DNA of 35,703 bases from Nitrospira sp. Lineage in GTDB: Bacteria; Nitrospirota; Nitrospiria; Nitrospirales; Nitrospiraceae. Each line of letters starts with the position of its first letter. Position 1 is the first letter of the stretch. The notes beneath the pieces are model-generated. The model did no database searches and was not told the origin of the DNA. It saw nothing but the letters and a program-made list of their open reading frames with translations. A program made the position numbers and the translations under genes. Shown piece after piece: positions 26,610-35,703 of the stretch. The stretch is from assembly GCA_029881435.1 (NCBI GenBank), contig JAOUMR010000024.1:1-35703 (forward strand), read 5' to 3'.

Positions 26610-26977
26610 AAGAAGCGCCTCCTTTTGTACTGATCGGAATTCAGAGAGGGAAATGTTCTAACCGCCTGATAGATGCGAAGTCTTCATCGAGATCGAGCGT
26701 ACGGGGGAGGAGGGAGAGAGTCAAGTGGAGGGGGCAAGGGATCAGAAAGGTGGTCGCGCGCTTCAGCTGAGATCTTTATCGCTTTACGCATTTCTTTATG
26801 AATGATGTGTGCGTCTGGGCACTCCCGTATGATCCCACTATGAAATTTGGGAGCAACATGGCTCCCACGGAGATGGCGGCAATTCTGTTGACGGGCCCCA
26901 TGGATCTGACGTATCGTGAACCCTCATCCTGAGAAGACTTCTTTGTTCGAGCACTGAGCTAAGGAGCGACGACAACC
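26610..26977. other. Intergenic region upstream of ispH
   Basis: 368 bp with no supported gene. A hairpin with a perfect 7-bp stem (TGGGAGC at 26848-26854, GCTCCCA at 26861-26867) lies in the ispH leader. A purine-rich run follows the hypothetical gene's start (about 26700-26740). A 30-codon frame at 26841-26933 is too short and has no ribosome binding site. Confidence 0.5.
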
Positions 26978-27940
26978 ATGAAGATATATCTCGCCAATCC
27001 CCGTGGGTTTTGCGCCGGAGTCGACCGGGCAATCGAAATCGTAGAACTGTCTCTTAAGAAATATGGCGCTCCCATTTATGTGCGCCATGAGATCGTCCAC
27101 AGCCGCCATGTCGTGAAGTCGCTCAGGCAAAAAGGCGCGGTCTTTGTGGAAGAGTTGAACGAAGTTCCGGAGGGATCGGTCGTCATCTTCAGTGCGCATG
27201 GAGTAGCCAAGTCCGTCTGGGAGGAAGCCAATCGTCGGCGCTTGCACGTGATCGATGCGACCTGCCCGCTGGTGATCAAAGTCCATAACGAGGTGAACCG
27301 CGATTATACGCAGGGGTATGAGCTGATCCTCATCGGGCATGCCGGCCACCCGGAGGTCATTGGGACGTTGGGCCAGGTCCCCGACAAATTTCACCTGGTG
27401 TCGTCTGTCAACGATGTGGAAAAACTACAAGTCGAGAATACAGTCAATCTGTCGTATGTCACGCAAACGACGCTGAGTGTGGATGAATGTCGGGACATCG
27501 TCGGCGCGCTGCATGAACGGTTTCCGAACATCAAGGGACCACATCAGGAAGATATCTGTTACGCGACGCAGAACCGACAGAATGCGGTTAAAGAATTGTC
27601 CCGCCTCGTGGATGTCATTCTGGTCATCGGCTCACCGAACAGCTCCAATTCCAACCGGTTGCGGGAGTTGGGGGAGCAGTGCGGCATTCCATCCTATCTC
27701 ATTGATTCAGCCGCGGACATTAATCCGGCATGGTTAGAAGGGGCCAAGGCGGTCGGGATTGCTGCCGGTGCTTCAGCGCCAGAAATTCTCGTGACCGAAG
27801 TGGTGGCGTTTTTGAAAGTGTCGGAACCATCTGAGGTTGAAGAGCTGACGGTTATTGAGGAAGACGTCGAGTTCCTTCTGCCGAAGGAACTCGTTCAAAT
27901 AGAATCCTCCAAGAGATCAGTTGCCGGCATTGCCGGCTAG
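26978..27940 (+). CDS. ispH: 4-hydroxy-3-methylbut-2-enyl diphosphate reductase
   Basis: Last enzyme of the MEP isoprenoid pathway, a [4Fe-4S] protein that makes IPP and DMAPP; 320 residues. The three cluster cysteines are present: Cys12 ([12 protein letters not shown]), Cys96 ([11 protein letters not shown]) and Cys194 ([11 protein letters not shown]). His41 (EIVHSRHVV), His74 (FSAHGVAKS), [11 protein letters not shown] with the catalytic Glu126, TQTTLS and the [11 protein letters not shown] substrate loop complete the active site. AAGGAG lies upstream of the ATG. A short acidic tail extends the C-terminus. Confidence 0.96.
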   Translation: MKIYLANPRGFCAGVDRAIEIVELSLKKYGAPIYVRHEIVHSRHVVKSLRQKGAVFVEELNEVPEGSVVIFSAHGVAKSVWEEANRRRLHVIDATCPLVIKVHNEVNRDYTQGYELILIGHAGHPEVIGTLGQVPDKFHLVSSVNDVEKLQVENTVNLSYVTQTTLSVDECRDIVGALHERFPNIKGPHQEDICYATQNRQNAVKELSRLVDVILVIGSPNSSNSNRLRELGEQCGIPSYLIDSAADINPAWLEGAKAVGIAAGASAPEILVTEVVAFLKVSEPSEVEELTVIEEDVEFLLPKELVQIESSKRSVAGIAG

Positions 27941-28176
27941 TTTGCCCGCGGATAACGGCCTTAAGCAACTTGCGTACGGCAGCCTTGGCGAGTGAGGTGT
28001 GCCGGCTTTGTCATGCCAGGGCTTTTCCAGGAACCACCCCATAAATTGTAGACACAACTCCGTATTACCCTATTGGCTGTGTTTTATTTTGATTTCTTGA
28101 AACCTCTATGGTAGAAGGGCCGGAAATTTTTGTTTCCTTATGAGAACGTTCTATCTGTGCATGGAAAGGTGAATCG

Positions 28177-31100
28177 ATGCACTTGAAATCGTTGAATATG
28201 CTGGGCTTCAAGTCGTTTGCGGAGGCCAAGATTGCATTTCCCGAGGGGGTCACTGCAGTGGTGGGGCCCAATGGAAGCGGGAAGAGCAATGTCGTCGATG
28301 CTATCCTGTGGGTACTGGGTGAGCAGAGCACCAAGACGCTCAGAAGTGAAAAGATGGAAGACGTCATTTTTAACGGCACCGAAGTCCGAAAGCCGTTGGG
28401 CATGGCGGAGGTCTCGCTGGTGATTGGTGGGTTGGATCAGGCGGCGATGAAACTGGATGGAAACTCGGGGCTTCCGAGTGAATTGACTGAAGTGCAGGAG
28501 TTGATGATTACCCGTCGTCTATACCGCAACGGCGAGAGCGAGTATCTCATCAACAAGATTCACTGCCGGCTGAAAGATATTCGCAGTCTGTTGCTCGATA
28601 CGCGTGCTGGGAGCAAAGGGCACACCGTGATCGCGCAAGGGCAGATTGATCAGATCTTGAACGCTTCCCCACAAGATCGACGTGAACTCATCGAGGAAAC
28701 TGCCGGCATTGTTCGCTACAAGAAGCAGAAAGCCGAGGCGTTACGAAAGCTGGAAGCGACGCAGCAAAACCTCTTGCGCGTTCGAGACATCGTGGCCGAG
28801 GTCAAGAAGCAACTCAATTCTCTGGAGCGGCAGGCACGCCAGGCGCGGACCTATCAGACCTTGCAAGGTGAAGCTCGTGAGATCGAAGTGATCTTGTTAA
28901 CGAGAGAGTTTAGGACACTGCGGCAGACGTTGCAGGAGGTCGAGAGTGAGGTTCTGAATCTGGATCAGCAGGAATCGGAGAAAGCGGCTGAACAAGCTCG
29001 ATTCACGACGGAGCTCGAACAGGCTCGTCTCGATGCCATTGCCACGGCGGATTCCATCGGGAAGATTCGAGAGGAGTTGGCGGGAGTGGAGCAGCAGCAG
29101 GCGCATGCGCTGACTGCGGCGGAGGTTGAACGCAATCGTGGTCAGTTGTTCAGCCAACAACAAGTTCAGGAGTCGGCTGAGCTAGAAGAGCTTGTCCGTT
29201 CGCAGGAACAGGTGGTCGATACACTTCAGACCATTGAGTCTTCATTGGTCAGGCTCGAGGAGGATGTAACGCTTCGAAATCAAGCTCTCGAGGAGCTTGA
29301 TCGGGAGATGACACAGTTGCTTGATCAGCGTGCAGCGGCTGTCGCAGAAGAGGAACGAGGGCGTAAAGATGTGCTGCAACTCGCCGTGCTTGTCGCCAAC
29401 ACCGAGCAGAGCATCTCGCAGTTGGGACAGCGGATGGAAGGGTTCACCAACCGTGCATCCCGGTTGACCATGGAGCGAGATGAGCTTCAGGATCAACGTG
29501 AATCCTTGATCGCTCGTCACGAAACATTGCGCGAAGAATATGGAAATGCGGACCGCCTCGTTGCGACGCTGCAAGCGGACCAACGCACCGTGAAAGAGGA
29601 AGTCGCTCAAGCGGTCGGACTCATGCAGTCTCTGGATCAGGTTATCTTGCGGCGTTCTGAAGAACTCGCTGGGTTGGAGTCACGCCTAGAGGCGCTGCAA
29701 AGTGTGGTTCGTGAGGAGATGGGATACGGCCGGCAGGGGGCAGATCAGGGTCCGGCTCTGAAGTCTTGTGAAGGGGTGCGTGACGCAGTCGCCGAATGGT
29801 TGCTGATTCCATCTGGGATGGAGCGTGCAGTCGAAGCGGTGTTAGGTGAACGTGTTCGTGGGTGGTTTGTCGATGAACCGTCAGTCGGGCGGCGATTGAT
29901 CCAGTTTCTCCAGGAAGAGACATTGGGCAGGGGGAGCTTTATCCCACAGCATCCGCGTTGGGCAGGGGGACAAGTTCATGATTGGTGGTCGGTAATCGCC
30001 ACTGAGCCGGAAGTCGTTGGTCGGGCCGTGGATCTGATTCAGACCGATGCGGACCGAACGGTTGCTCGTGATTCGTTATTCGATCGAGTCGTGATCGTTC
30101 GTTCTCTGGACCACGCGCTCCAGCTGTGGGAACGCCATGCTTGGAGCGCTCCGACCGGTCCGATCCTGGTGACTTTAGAGGGTGACGTGGTGGATGCGTC
30201 CGGTATCGTGACGGGTGGTCAGGTGCAGGGCACGCCGGGTTTACTCGAGCGACGACGAGAGGTGCTTGACCTTGAAACCAAGCGGCAAGTGCTTGTGATG
30301 GAGCTTGATCAGAATAAGCAGCAGCGAGAGATCGTGTATGCCCAGATTCAGGAGCTAACCGAGCGCGACCGTCAGCTTGGAGATTCGCTGCGTGAGGCCG
30401 AAATGCAAAATCTGTCGTTGCGCAAAGACGAAGAAAAGCTCCAGCATGTGTTGACCGATCTTGATCACAGACTCAACGCGGTGGAAGCCGAGATTCAGGA
30501 AGGTCTGAGTGAGCGTGAGCAGCTGGAACAAGAATCCCAGTCGGTCCAAGCCCAATTGGGTCAGTGGATTGCAGAAAAAATCGGGCATGATACGTTGTTG
30601 TCGCGGGTACGTGAGGGACTTGGGCTGCTCGATCAGAACCTGCGAACACATCAGGAACGTGTCACGGAGGCCAGGTTAGCTGCTGAGGGACTGCGGGCTA
30701 AACGAGAGCATGAGCAGCTGAATCGGGCTCGGGTGACGCAACAGATTCAAGAAACGGAGGATCGGCGTCGGGTATTGGGCGAGCATCTCGACAGTCTGAA
30801 GGGTCTGATCGAGCAGAGCCAGACTGAACAAACTCGTCAAGAAGCCCTTTGCCGAGAACTAGGCGTGACCGCAGGGCAGGTCAAGGAAAATCTGGTAGCC
30901 GCTCAAGAGCGACACGCGCACCAGACGGGGGCCAGTCAGGCCTTGGAGAGCAGTCTCGATCAATCACGGCGAGGAATGTCTGCGATTCGTGACGCGCGCA
31001 TGACGATAGAGGTTCGTCGCGCTGAAATTCGCATGCAATTGGGTACGGTCGAAAGTACGTTATCGGGCACGTATCAACTCGATCCATTGACACTGGTGGA

Positions 31101-31857
31101 TGTGTCTGCGGGATCGAGCGAGCCGACGGTGATGGCCGATGCTGCGCCTGAGCCCGAAACTGTCGAATGGTCTGATCCCGAACTGAAGGAACAGTTACAG
31201 AAACTCCGTGACCGGCTTGATCGTATGGGACCGATCAATTTGGCCGCGATCAGTGAGCACCAAGAACTTGAGGAGCGCCACACATTCTTATCGGCTCAGG
31301 AGCAAGACTTGTCGAATTCGATCACGTCGCTTAAGGAGATCATCCAGCGGATTCATCGTACGACTAAAGAAATGTTTGCTGCGACGTACGATGAACTACA
31401 GCAAAAGTTCACCGAAGTGTTCAGTCAGTTTTTCCCTGGGGGGCGTGCCGAGTTGCAGTTGGTCGAGGAAGCCTCGTCGGAAAACGGCGAACCGTCCGGC
31501 AGTGAAGAGCCGGGTATTGAAATTGTCGCGCAACCACCCGGAAAACGACTGAAGAGTATTACCATGCTGTCGGGAGGCGAAAAGACGCTTACGGCGATGG
31601 CGCTGCTGTTTGCGAGCTTTCTCATTCGGCCGACGCCGTTTTGTTTATTGGACGAAATCGATGCCCCGCTCGATGAGGAAAACATTGGGCGGTTCACGGC
31701 GGTCTTGAAGGATCTGGCACAGAATGCTCAATTCCTCGTCATCACCCATAACAAGCGAACAATGAGCATCGCAGATTCTCTCTTTGGCGTGACGATGGAA
31801 GAACCGGGTGTCTCCAAACTGGTGTCGGTGAGGCTCGGAGAGCTGCAACCAGCCTAG
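28177..31857 (+). CDS. smc: Chromosome partition protein Smc
   Basis: Structural maintenance of chromosomes ATPase, 1226 residues, slightly longer than the typical bacterial protein. The N-terminal head has Walker A GPNGSGKSN (30-38). A long coiled coil covers about 170-510, the hinge about 520-680 (with EGDVVDASGIVTGG near 668) and the return coil about 680-1030. The C-terminal head has the signature LSGGEK (1131-1136) and Walker B LLDEIDAPLD with Asp1159/Glu1160. All ATPase motifs are intact. No scpA/scpB genes are in the window. The leader includes a weak AAAGGTG ribosome binding site. Confidence 0.97.
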   Translation: MHLKSLNMLGFKSFAEAKIAFPEGVTAVVGPNGSGKSNVVDAILWVLGEQSTKTLRSEKMEDVIFNGTEVRKPLGMAEVSLVIGGLDQAAMKLDGNSGLPSELTEVQELMITRRLYRNGESEYLINKIHCRLKDIRSLLLDTRAGSKGHTVIAQGQIDQILNASPQDRRELIEETAGIVRYKKQKAEALRKLEATQQNLLRVRDIVAEVKKQLNSLERQARQARTYQTLQGEAREIEVILLTREFRTLRQTLQEVESEVLNLDQQESEKAAEQARFTTELEQARLDAIATADSIGKIREELAGVEQQQAHALTAAEVERNRGQLFSQQQVQESAELEELVRSQEQVVDTLQTIESSLVRLEEDVTLRNQALEELDREMTQLLDQRAAAVAEEERGRKDVLQLAVLVANTEQSISQLGQRMEGFTNRASRLTMERDELQDQRESLIARHETLREEYGNADRLVATLQADQRTVKEEVAQAVGLMQSLDQVILRRSEELAGLESRLEALQSVVREEMGYGRQGADQGPALKSCEGVRDAVAEWLLIPSGMERAVEAVLGERVRGWFVDEPSVGRRLIQFLQEETLGRGSFIPQHPRWAGGQVHDWWSVIATEPEVVGRAVDLIQTDADRTVARDSLFDRVVIVRSLDHALQLWERHAWSAPTGPILVTLEGDVVDASGIVTGGQVQGTPGLLERRREVLDLETKRQVLVMELDQNKQQREIVYAQIQELTERDRQLGDSLREAEMQNLSLRKDEEKLQHVLTDLDHRLNAVEAEIQEGLSEREQLEQESQSVQAQLGQWIAEKIGHDTLLSRVREGLGLLDQNLRTHQERVTEARLAAEGLRAKREHEQLNRARVTQQIQETEDRRRVLGEHLDSLKGLIEQSQTEQTRQEALCRELGVTAGQVKENLVAAQERHAHQTGASQALESSLDQSRRGMSAIRDARMTIEVRRAEIRMQLGTVESTLSGTYQLDPLTLVDVSAGSSEPTVMADAAPEPETVEWSDPELKEQLQKLRDRLDRMGPINLAAISEHQELEERHTFLSAQEQDLSNSITSLKEIIQRIHRTTKEMFAATYDELQQKFTEVFSQFFPGGRAELQLVEEASSENGEPSGSEEPGIEIVAQPPGKRLKSITMLSGGEKTLTAMALLFASFLIRPTPFCLLDEIDAPLDEENIGRFTAVLKDLAQNAQFLVITHNKRTMSIADSLFGVTMEEPGVSKLVSVRLGELQPA

Positions 31858-31916
31858 GGACTCACCTTGTGCATGGCATTGTCACTCGTTATGGCGGGTG
31901 AATCTGATACGTCCAG

Positions 31917-32696
31917 TTATGCTTCTTCCAGCTGAATCGTTTCCACGTGGACTTTGGCGACTCCTTGTTCAGCAAATCCAAGCTGTTCGGCTGCCCCTCG
32001 GCTCAGGTCGATGATCCTTTTCCCCGAATCGGGATTGTGGTCGCTGGGGAAGGGGCCACGGTCATTCACTCTGACAACGATCGACCGTCCATTCTCTAGA
32101 TTCGTTACCTGTACGTGAATGGGAAGCGGTAGATACTTATGTGCCGCCGTCAAGGCTCTCGGGTTGAACAGTTCGCCGTTGGCTGTCATGTGACCTCCTT
32201 GCTGGCGCCTGGTTTCTTCTCCATACCACGATGCCAAACCCGTCTCTTCGTACCTCTGTGCGCTGGCAAGGGTCATCGGCACATAGTGACGGCCCTTGAC
32301 GGTATAGGGCGCGTTTTTTACTCGTCCAAGACGAATCGCCTCCTTGACCGGGAGCCCATCGATTGTCTCGAGATCGTCCCTCATCAAAGGATATTCCAAT
32401 GGAGCGCGGACAACCTCAAAGGTGAATTTCCCGATCTGATACACGAGCTTGGTGGTCGCCTTCGTAAATTGATAGGTTCCTCGGACAACCCATATCGTGC
32501 CTTTGACTGTCTTCTTGACGACGCGGTAGCCCGTCTTGATTGCCGAGAAGGTTGTCTTGATTGCTGAAAAGGACGTCTCAATCACCGAACAGGACGTGAC
32601 AGTCAGAAGGGTGGGGAGTAGGAGCAACGGAAGTGTAAACGTATTTGTCCTGAGACCCTGATATACAACTCCCAAGGTTGAAGGATGGGATTTCAC
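31917..32696 (-). CDS. rlpA: RlpA-like septal ring lipoprotein (DPBB domain)
   Basis: Lipoprotein of 259 residues that starts with GTG at 32696. The lipobox LLTVTSC places the lipidated Cys at residue 36. A short repeat (FSAIKT twice) and helical stretch lead to the double-psi beta-barrel at about 150-255: TGLASWYGEE, MTANGELFNPRALTAAHK, VRVNDRGPF and RIIDLSRGAAEQLGF. These contain the family's conserved Asp and His. RlpA proteins bind or cleave denuded glycan strands at the septum. No SPOR domain is present. Confidence 0.88.
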   Translation of the reverse strand: MKSHPSTLGVVYQGLRTNTFTLPLLLLPTLLTVTSCSVIETSFSAIKTTFSAIKTGYRVVKKTVKGTIWVVRGTYQFTKATTKLVYQIGKFTFEVVRAPLEYPLMRDDLETIDGLPVKEAIRLGRVKNAPYTVKGRHYVPMTLASAQRYEETGLASWYGEETRRQQGGHMTANGELFNPRALTAAHKYLPLPIHVQVTNLENGRSIVVRVNDRGPFPSDHNPDSGKRIIDLSRGAAEQLGFAEQGVAKVHVETIQLEEA

Positions 32697-32727
32697 TGAC
32701 TTACTCTTGATGGACCAGTTCAGGTAC

Positions 32728-34350
32728 TTACATCTTCATCCCGCCCATGTCCATACCCATGTGCATGCCATCTGCCGCATCATGCACATAGTCGGCTGGC
32801 GGGGGTAGAATTTCCTTTTCCTGATTCAGTTGGTCCACTTGTTGTGTTAAGAAGTCAATGTCCGTCCAATCGGGCCCATCGGTTTCAGGGATCCACCGTG
32901 CTCGTAAGTATCCGAAGCGGTCGAACAGGAACTCCATGTGTGTCGGTACGGTTCCCTCACCCATGAGGTCGGGATTGGATATGGTCCGTCGAAAAAGGGA
33001 ATACGTGCGCGCGATCTCGGCTGCACCTTGTACCACCAGTGGGAAGGGTGGGTCCTCTGTGATAAGGGCCGTCTGCTCCGGGGTGAGGTCCGTCAGTGGT
33101 ACGGCCAAAACCTCGGTTTTGTGGTCTCGTAGCACCTGGTAGGCGAGCCGTAGTTGATCGAGCCGTTCACGCGAGTCCGGCCACGAAAACAGGACCAGCA
33201 GTACGGCATTTTCCCCACGGAAGTCTTTCAATCTGCCGGTGTGTCCGTCATGGGTTGTATAGGAGAAACCCGGGGGGGCAAGGTACGGTTGGTTGGGGAG
33301 GACACGGGTGTTGATAATGCGTGCTTGATAGCCCCGCGAGAGGGCATGGACGAAATTCACAAGATCCCAACGCTCTTTCACGGAAAATTTCTCACCCCAT
33401 GGAGGCATGCCTGTTCCGGGAATGCCATTCGTGAGCCAATGAAAAAAATCTCCTGGAGTATGCATGCCTGCGTGAGGCTCCGTCAGTAAATCGACTGGTT
33501 TTTTCGGCAAGGTTTTGGACAAAATGCCATCACCTTTCGCTTGGTGTCCGTGGCAGGGGACACAGTTTTCAGCAAAGATGGTCATGGCGTGAGCGACGGA
33601 TTCAGACTTAAACGGGACCGTGGTCTGACGGTAGGTTTCCGGAAAGGCCTCAACTGCCAGGGCGTATGACCCAACGGCGAGCGCCGAAATTGTGAGCACT
33701 GTGGGTAGGCCGAGCCGCCAACTCAACCGCCAGCCCTTCATCTGAGCAAGTAAAGCGATGCCTCCTGCCACTATCAGCAGAACCATCGCAGCCCATATGC
33801 CGATCACAGCGTCCAGCATGCCCATGCCCCATGTGTTGGCGATGGAAAAGCGGAAGGGATAAGGCCAGTCGTAGACGACTGCGTGATTTGGTGGGTGATC
33901 GTTCGCCACTACGTGTCCCGCCCAAATCAGCGCAAGTGTACAAACACCCTCGATCACGACCCATGTTCGGAGGGTGCGTTTAGTGGCTGTGGCTGTTTCT
34001 GTATTTGTCGCGAGGGCTGGTAGCAGAATGAAGTGGATCCACAACGTAATTGCCAGAACCAGAAAGACGATCGCAAGTTTTCCAATGAGTAACCAGCCGG
34101 AGTGTGTGACGAATACAGCAGCATAGTTTTTGTCTATCAAGGGGTGCGCAGCCTTCAAACCCGTCACAAAAACTGCGGCCAAAACCAGCAGTCCCATCAT
34201 GGATAACCACTTGAGAGTTTGGACTCCAAACCATTTGGTGCTCTCGGACGGACGCTTTCCAGTAGAGGTGAAGACCGCTGCAAGAAAGGTGAGCAACACT
34301 CCGATCCACAGGATCGCCAGGGTGAGGTGGACCGCGGTAGATGTCATCAT
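32728..34350 (-). CDS. CopD-like membrane / cytochrome c / thioredoxin-like fusion with Met-His tail
   Basis: A 540-residue mosaic. The first 235 residues hold about six membrane helices of the CopD/copper-resistance type (AAHPLIDKN and THSGWLLIGKLA segments). A c-type cytochrome follows, with CVPCH (Cys263, Cys266, His267 from this start) and axial Met315 in GTGMPPWG. Residues about 360-510 form a thioredoxin/SCO-like domain that lacks the CxxC pair: the expected site reads SWPDSRER. The tail GMHMGMDMGGMKM is a Met/His copper-binding sequence. GGAGGAGG precedes the ATG pair at 34350/34347; the longer frame to 34416 is disfavoured. A role in periplasmic copper handling or in assembly or electron transfer to a copper oxidase is inferred. 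Confidence 0.83.
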   Translation of the reverse strand: MMTSTAVHLTLAILWIGVLLTFLAAVFTSTGKRPSESTKWFGVQTLKWLSMMGLLVLAAVFVTGLKAAHPLIDKNYAAVFVTHSGWLLIGKLAIVFLVLAITLWIHFILLPALATNTETATATKRTLRTWVVIEGVCTLALIWAGHVVANDHPPNHAVVYDWPYPFRFSIANTWGMGMLDAVIGIWAAMVLLIVAGGIALLAQMKGWRLSWRLGLPTVLTISALAVGSYALAVEAFPETYRQTTVPFKSESVAHAMTIFAENCVPCHGHQAKGDGILSKTLPKKPVDLLTEPHAGMHTPGDFFHWLTNGIPGTGMPPWGEKFSVKERWDLVNFVHALSRGYQARIINTRVLPNQPYLAPPGFSYTTHDGHTGRLKDFRGENAVLLVLFSWPDSRERLDQLRLAYQVLRDHKTEVLAVPLTDLTPEQTALITEDPPFPLVVQGAAEIARTYSLFRRTISNPDLMGEGTVPTHMEFLFDRFGYLRARWIPETDGPDWTDIDFLTQQVDQLNQEKEILPPPADYVHDAADGMHMGMDMGGMKM

Positions 34351-34645
34351 GTTAGAGCAACCTCCTCCGTAACAATTTATCGCCAGGACACATGCGGCGA
34401 TTGTTGAGTCGAGCATGTATCACCGACTGAGCCATATCTGAAGCTCAAATGAAGAACCGATATCGATGCTAGAAGCGGATCGAAGGTCCTCCTACTTCCT
34501 CAGAGGAGGTGATCGCTGCAGCTCGCTCACGGTAGTTTCTCCCAGAGATACAGGGAAATTCTTGGGGTAAGTTGCGTCGGTTGCATAACTCCTGTCTAAC
34601 ACCATTAGCTTGGCTTATGCCAGTGCCTTGCCCGGATATCCTGAG

Positions 34646-34675
34646 AGGTGCCGCCATTGACGGCGGACCTTTTTA
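34646..34675 (+). terminator. Intrinsic terminator, plus strand
   Basis: The stem AGGT-CCGCC / GGCGG-ACCT has one bulged G, a six-base loop and a run of five T. No gene is visible before it on this strand. Confidence 0.7.
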
Positions 34676-34725
34676 ACCGTGTTTCATACAGTGTCGAGCT
34701 AGCCTGATTTTTCCTGTCATCGTAC

Positions 34726-34767
34726 CAATTTGTGTAGGCTGTATGATTCATAACGATACACAAATTG
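34726..34767. repeat. Perfect 11-bp inverted repeat
   Basis: CAATTTGTGTA at 34726-34736 and TACACAAATTG at 34757-34767 are exact inverse copies separated by 20 bp. The AT-rich dyad could be a repressor site or a stem in an RNA. No U-run follows. Confidence 0.65.
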
Positions 34768-35156
34768 ATCTGACTCAAGGCCACAACGTCCTCCAGGCAT
34801 TCGAAAAAGTTTCAGGCTAGCGCAGTGCGTGGCTCACCCGTACCTGCGAAAGCCATAGCGAACAGTAAAAGGAGAACGTATTTCCGATCAACGACTTACA
34901 GAACGAAAGGACTTTTTGATTTAGTGGAGATGCCGGTTCATTTTCAGAAAAGATGGTTTCACTATTCGAATATCACGGCGTTAGGTATTTTTGTTGCCTG
35001 CGGCATTCTTGAAATATAGTTGCTACAATAGAGTTAGCCTTTTACAGCTCCAGCCGGGACGGCGCGATGCCAATCTCACGCAGTCGATTGCGAAGGCAGT
35101 ATTTGGAATCGGTCAGCTACCTCGCCTTTACCGGCTCGCACGCAGGCGAGTGATTC

Positions 35157-35318
35157 GTGACCGATCGCCCGGATAGTCGAAATCGTCGGCTTGTGGAGCG
35201 TGGTGAAATGAAGGAGCAGACGGATGACGCGCTGGAACCTGCCAGGGGAATTCTGAATGGACTGCGCATCTCGCTCCTCTTGTGGGGCGTTATTGGTCTC
35301 GCTTTCTTCTTGACATAA
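35157..35318 (+). CDS. Small single-pass membrane protein
   Basis: A 53-codon frame from GTG 35157 (or 36 residues from ATG 35208) to TAA 35316-35318. The last 24 residues read ARGILNGLRISLLLWG followed by VIGLAFFLT, a typical single transmembrane helix preceded by a charged segment. The ARGILNGL-LLW pattern resembles short membrane proteins found in many Gram-negative genomes. The shorter start has GGAG 9 nt upstream, while the longer follows a stop codon directly, so either is possible. A plus-strand terminator at 35407-35439 fits its transcript. Function unknown. Confidence 0.6.
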   Translation: MTDRPDSRNRRLVERGEMKEQTDDALEPARGILNGLRISLLLWGVIGLAFFLT

Positions 35319-35703
35319 TAACATCCACCCTGTTTGCTTCCGATCTATTTCATGCACCACCACGTGTATTTACAATAAGCACAGGACGGGCCTTGACAAT
35401 TTTCCCTCCGGCCTCTCAATGAGAGGACCGGACTTTTTTAGCCGGGTTTCCTCAAGGATTGAAAGCCTGAAACCAATTCTGCCGTGTAGTGTTGCGACGA
35501 CCAGTTGCAGCCTCTGCCCGAAGGCATCCCTGATCACCGGTACTCGCAAAAAATATAGGTTCATCAGGCACTTCCCACCCCTAATCCGGACGTAAGGTCG
35601 TTGGCAGACTCCTCAGGCGCAACATACGGGCTCAGATCACGATGGCCAGGCGGGGAACAGCTGCGCCTGGCGGGCCACCACCACAGCGGGGCATCCTGAC
35701 GCG
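35319..35703. other. Right-edge region
   Basis: Apart from the terminator at 35407-35439 no gene is supported. The last 120 bases become GC-rich and contain a hairpin (GCCAGGCG at 35645-35652, CGCCTGGC at 35664-35671). Frames on both strands are open at the edge, so part of a gene or mobile element may begin here. Confidence 0.45.
35407..35439 (+). terminator. Intrinsic terminator, plus strand
   Basis: An 11-bp stem, TCCGGCCTCTC paired with GAGAGG-CCGGA with one bulged A, an AAT loop and six T. It lies 88 nt after the small membrane-protein gene and probably ends that transcript. Confidence 0.8.

Larger units (their letters stand above)
34351..35156. other. Gene-poor region with terminator and dyad
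   Basis: About 800 bp without a recognised gene. It contains a plus-strand intrinsic terminator (34646-34675) with nothing identifiable upstream of it, and a perfect 11-bp dyad (34726-34767). Plus-strand frames at 34825-35019 and 34991-35176 have no ribosome binding site or recognisable product. The terminator suggests an unrecognised plus-strand transcript, possibly a small RNA, ending at about 34675. Confidence 0.5.

Noticed and set aside
26841-26933. 30-residue frame upstream of ispH
   Set aside because: Too short, no ribosome binding site, and it overlaps a leader hairpin.
34825-35019. 64-residue plus-strand frame
   Set aside because: No ribosome binding site, no recognisable product and no supporting context.
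35580-35703. Partial gene at the right edge
   Set aside because: Frames are open on both strands but too short to identify.

Overview
The window looks like a chromosomal segment from a Gram-negative bacterium. The envelope genes support this: a PBP1b-type synthase with a UB2H region, a BamD-like lipoprotein, an RlpA-like lipoprotein, and thioredoxin/CcdA and c-type cytochrome proteins. The mix of gene families and the style of the signalling genes suggest Nitrospira or a relative (phylum Nitrospirota). That is an inference from content, not a demonstrated placement. No rRNA, tRNA or CRISPR array was seen.

Positions 1-4426 hold, on the plus strand, a bifunctional PBP1b-like peptidoglycan synthase, a bactofilin and an AI-2E-family membrane protein. 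Positions 4479-9095 hold a tightly coupled minus-strand signalling operon: a stand-alone receiver, a cytoplasmic histidine kinase fused to a Rossmann (NAD-type) domain, a membrane histidine kinase with a large periplasmic sensor, and a secreted c-type haem protein of the Tll0287/DUF3365 type. Successive genes overlap by 4, 4 and 52 nt. I regard this as the most interesting system in the window. It is followed by a BolA-monothiol glutaredoxin pair (iron-sulfur trafficking) and a lipoprotein form of the metal-dependent cyclase/kynurenine formamidase family next to a DUF429 gene.

Positions 11.6-15.3 kb are accessory. A complete IS21-family element of 2645 bp (istA, istB, TG...CA ends, 6-bp target duplication) has split a 178-residue gene. 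The rejoined product carries an RN-x4-H motif like that of HEPN RNases. Next comes a bacterial indoleamine 2,3-dioxygenase gene, then ahcY and metK of the S-adenosylmethionine cycle.

From 19.7 kb onward the content is mostly housekeeping: a TlpA/ResA thioredoxin and CcdA pair, a BamD-like TPR lipoprotein, fabH with a strong sigma70-type promoter, a PhoR/PhoB-type two-component pair, an unrecognised 131-residue protein, ispH, smc, an RlpA-like lipoprotein, and an unusual CopD-cytochrome c-thioredoxin-like fusion with a Met/His-rich tail. The last 1.3 kb has little protein coding. It holds one small membrane-protein gene, two plus-strand terminators sharing an 18/21-nt sequence, and a perfect 11-bp dyad.

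Several intergenic elements are bounded by imperfect inverted repeats that begin at or within a few bases of a stop codon (9918-10040 and 16788-16910). They may be dispersed palindromic elements of this genome.
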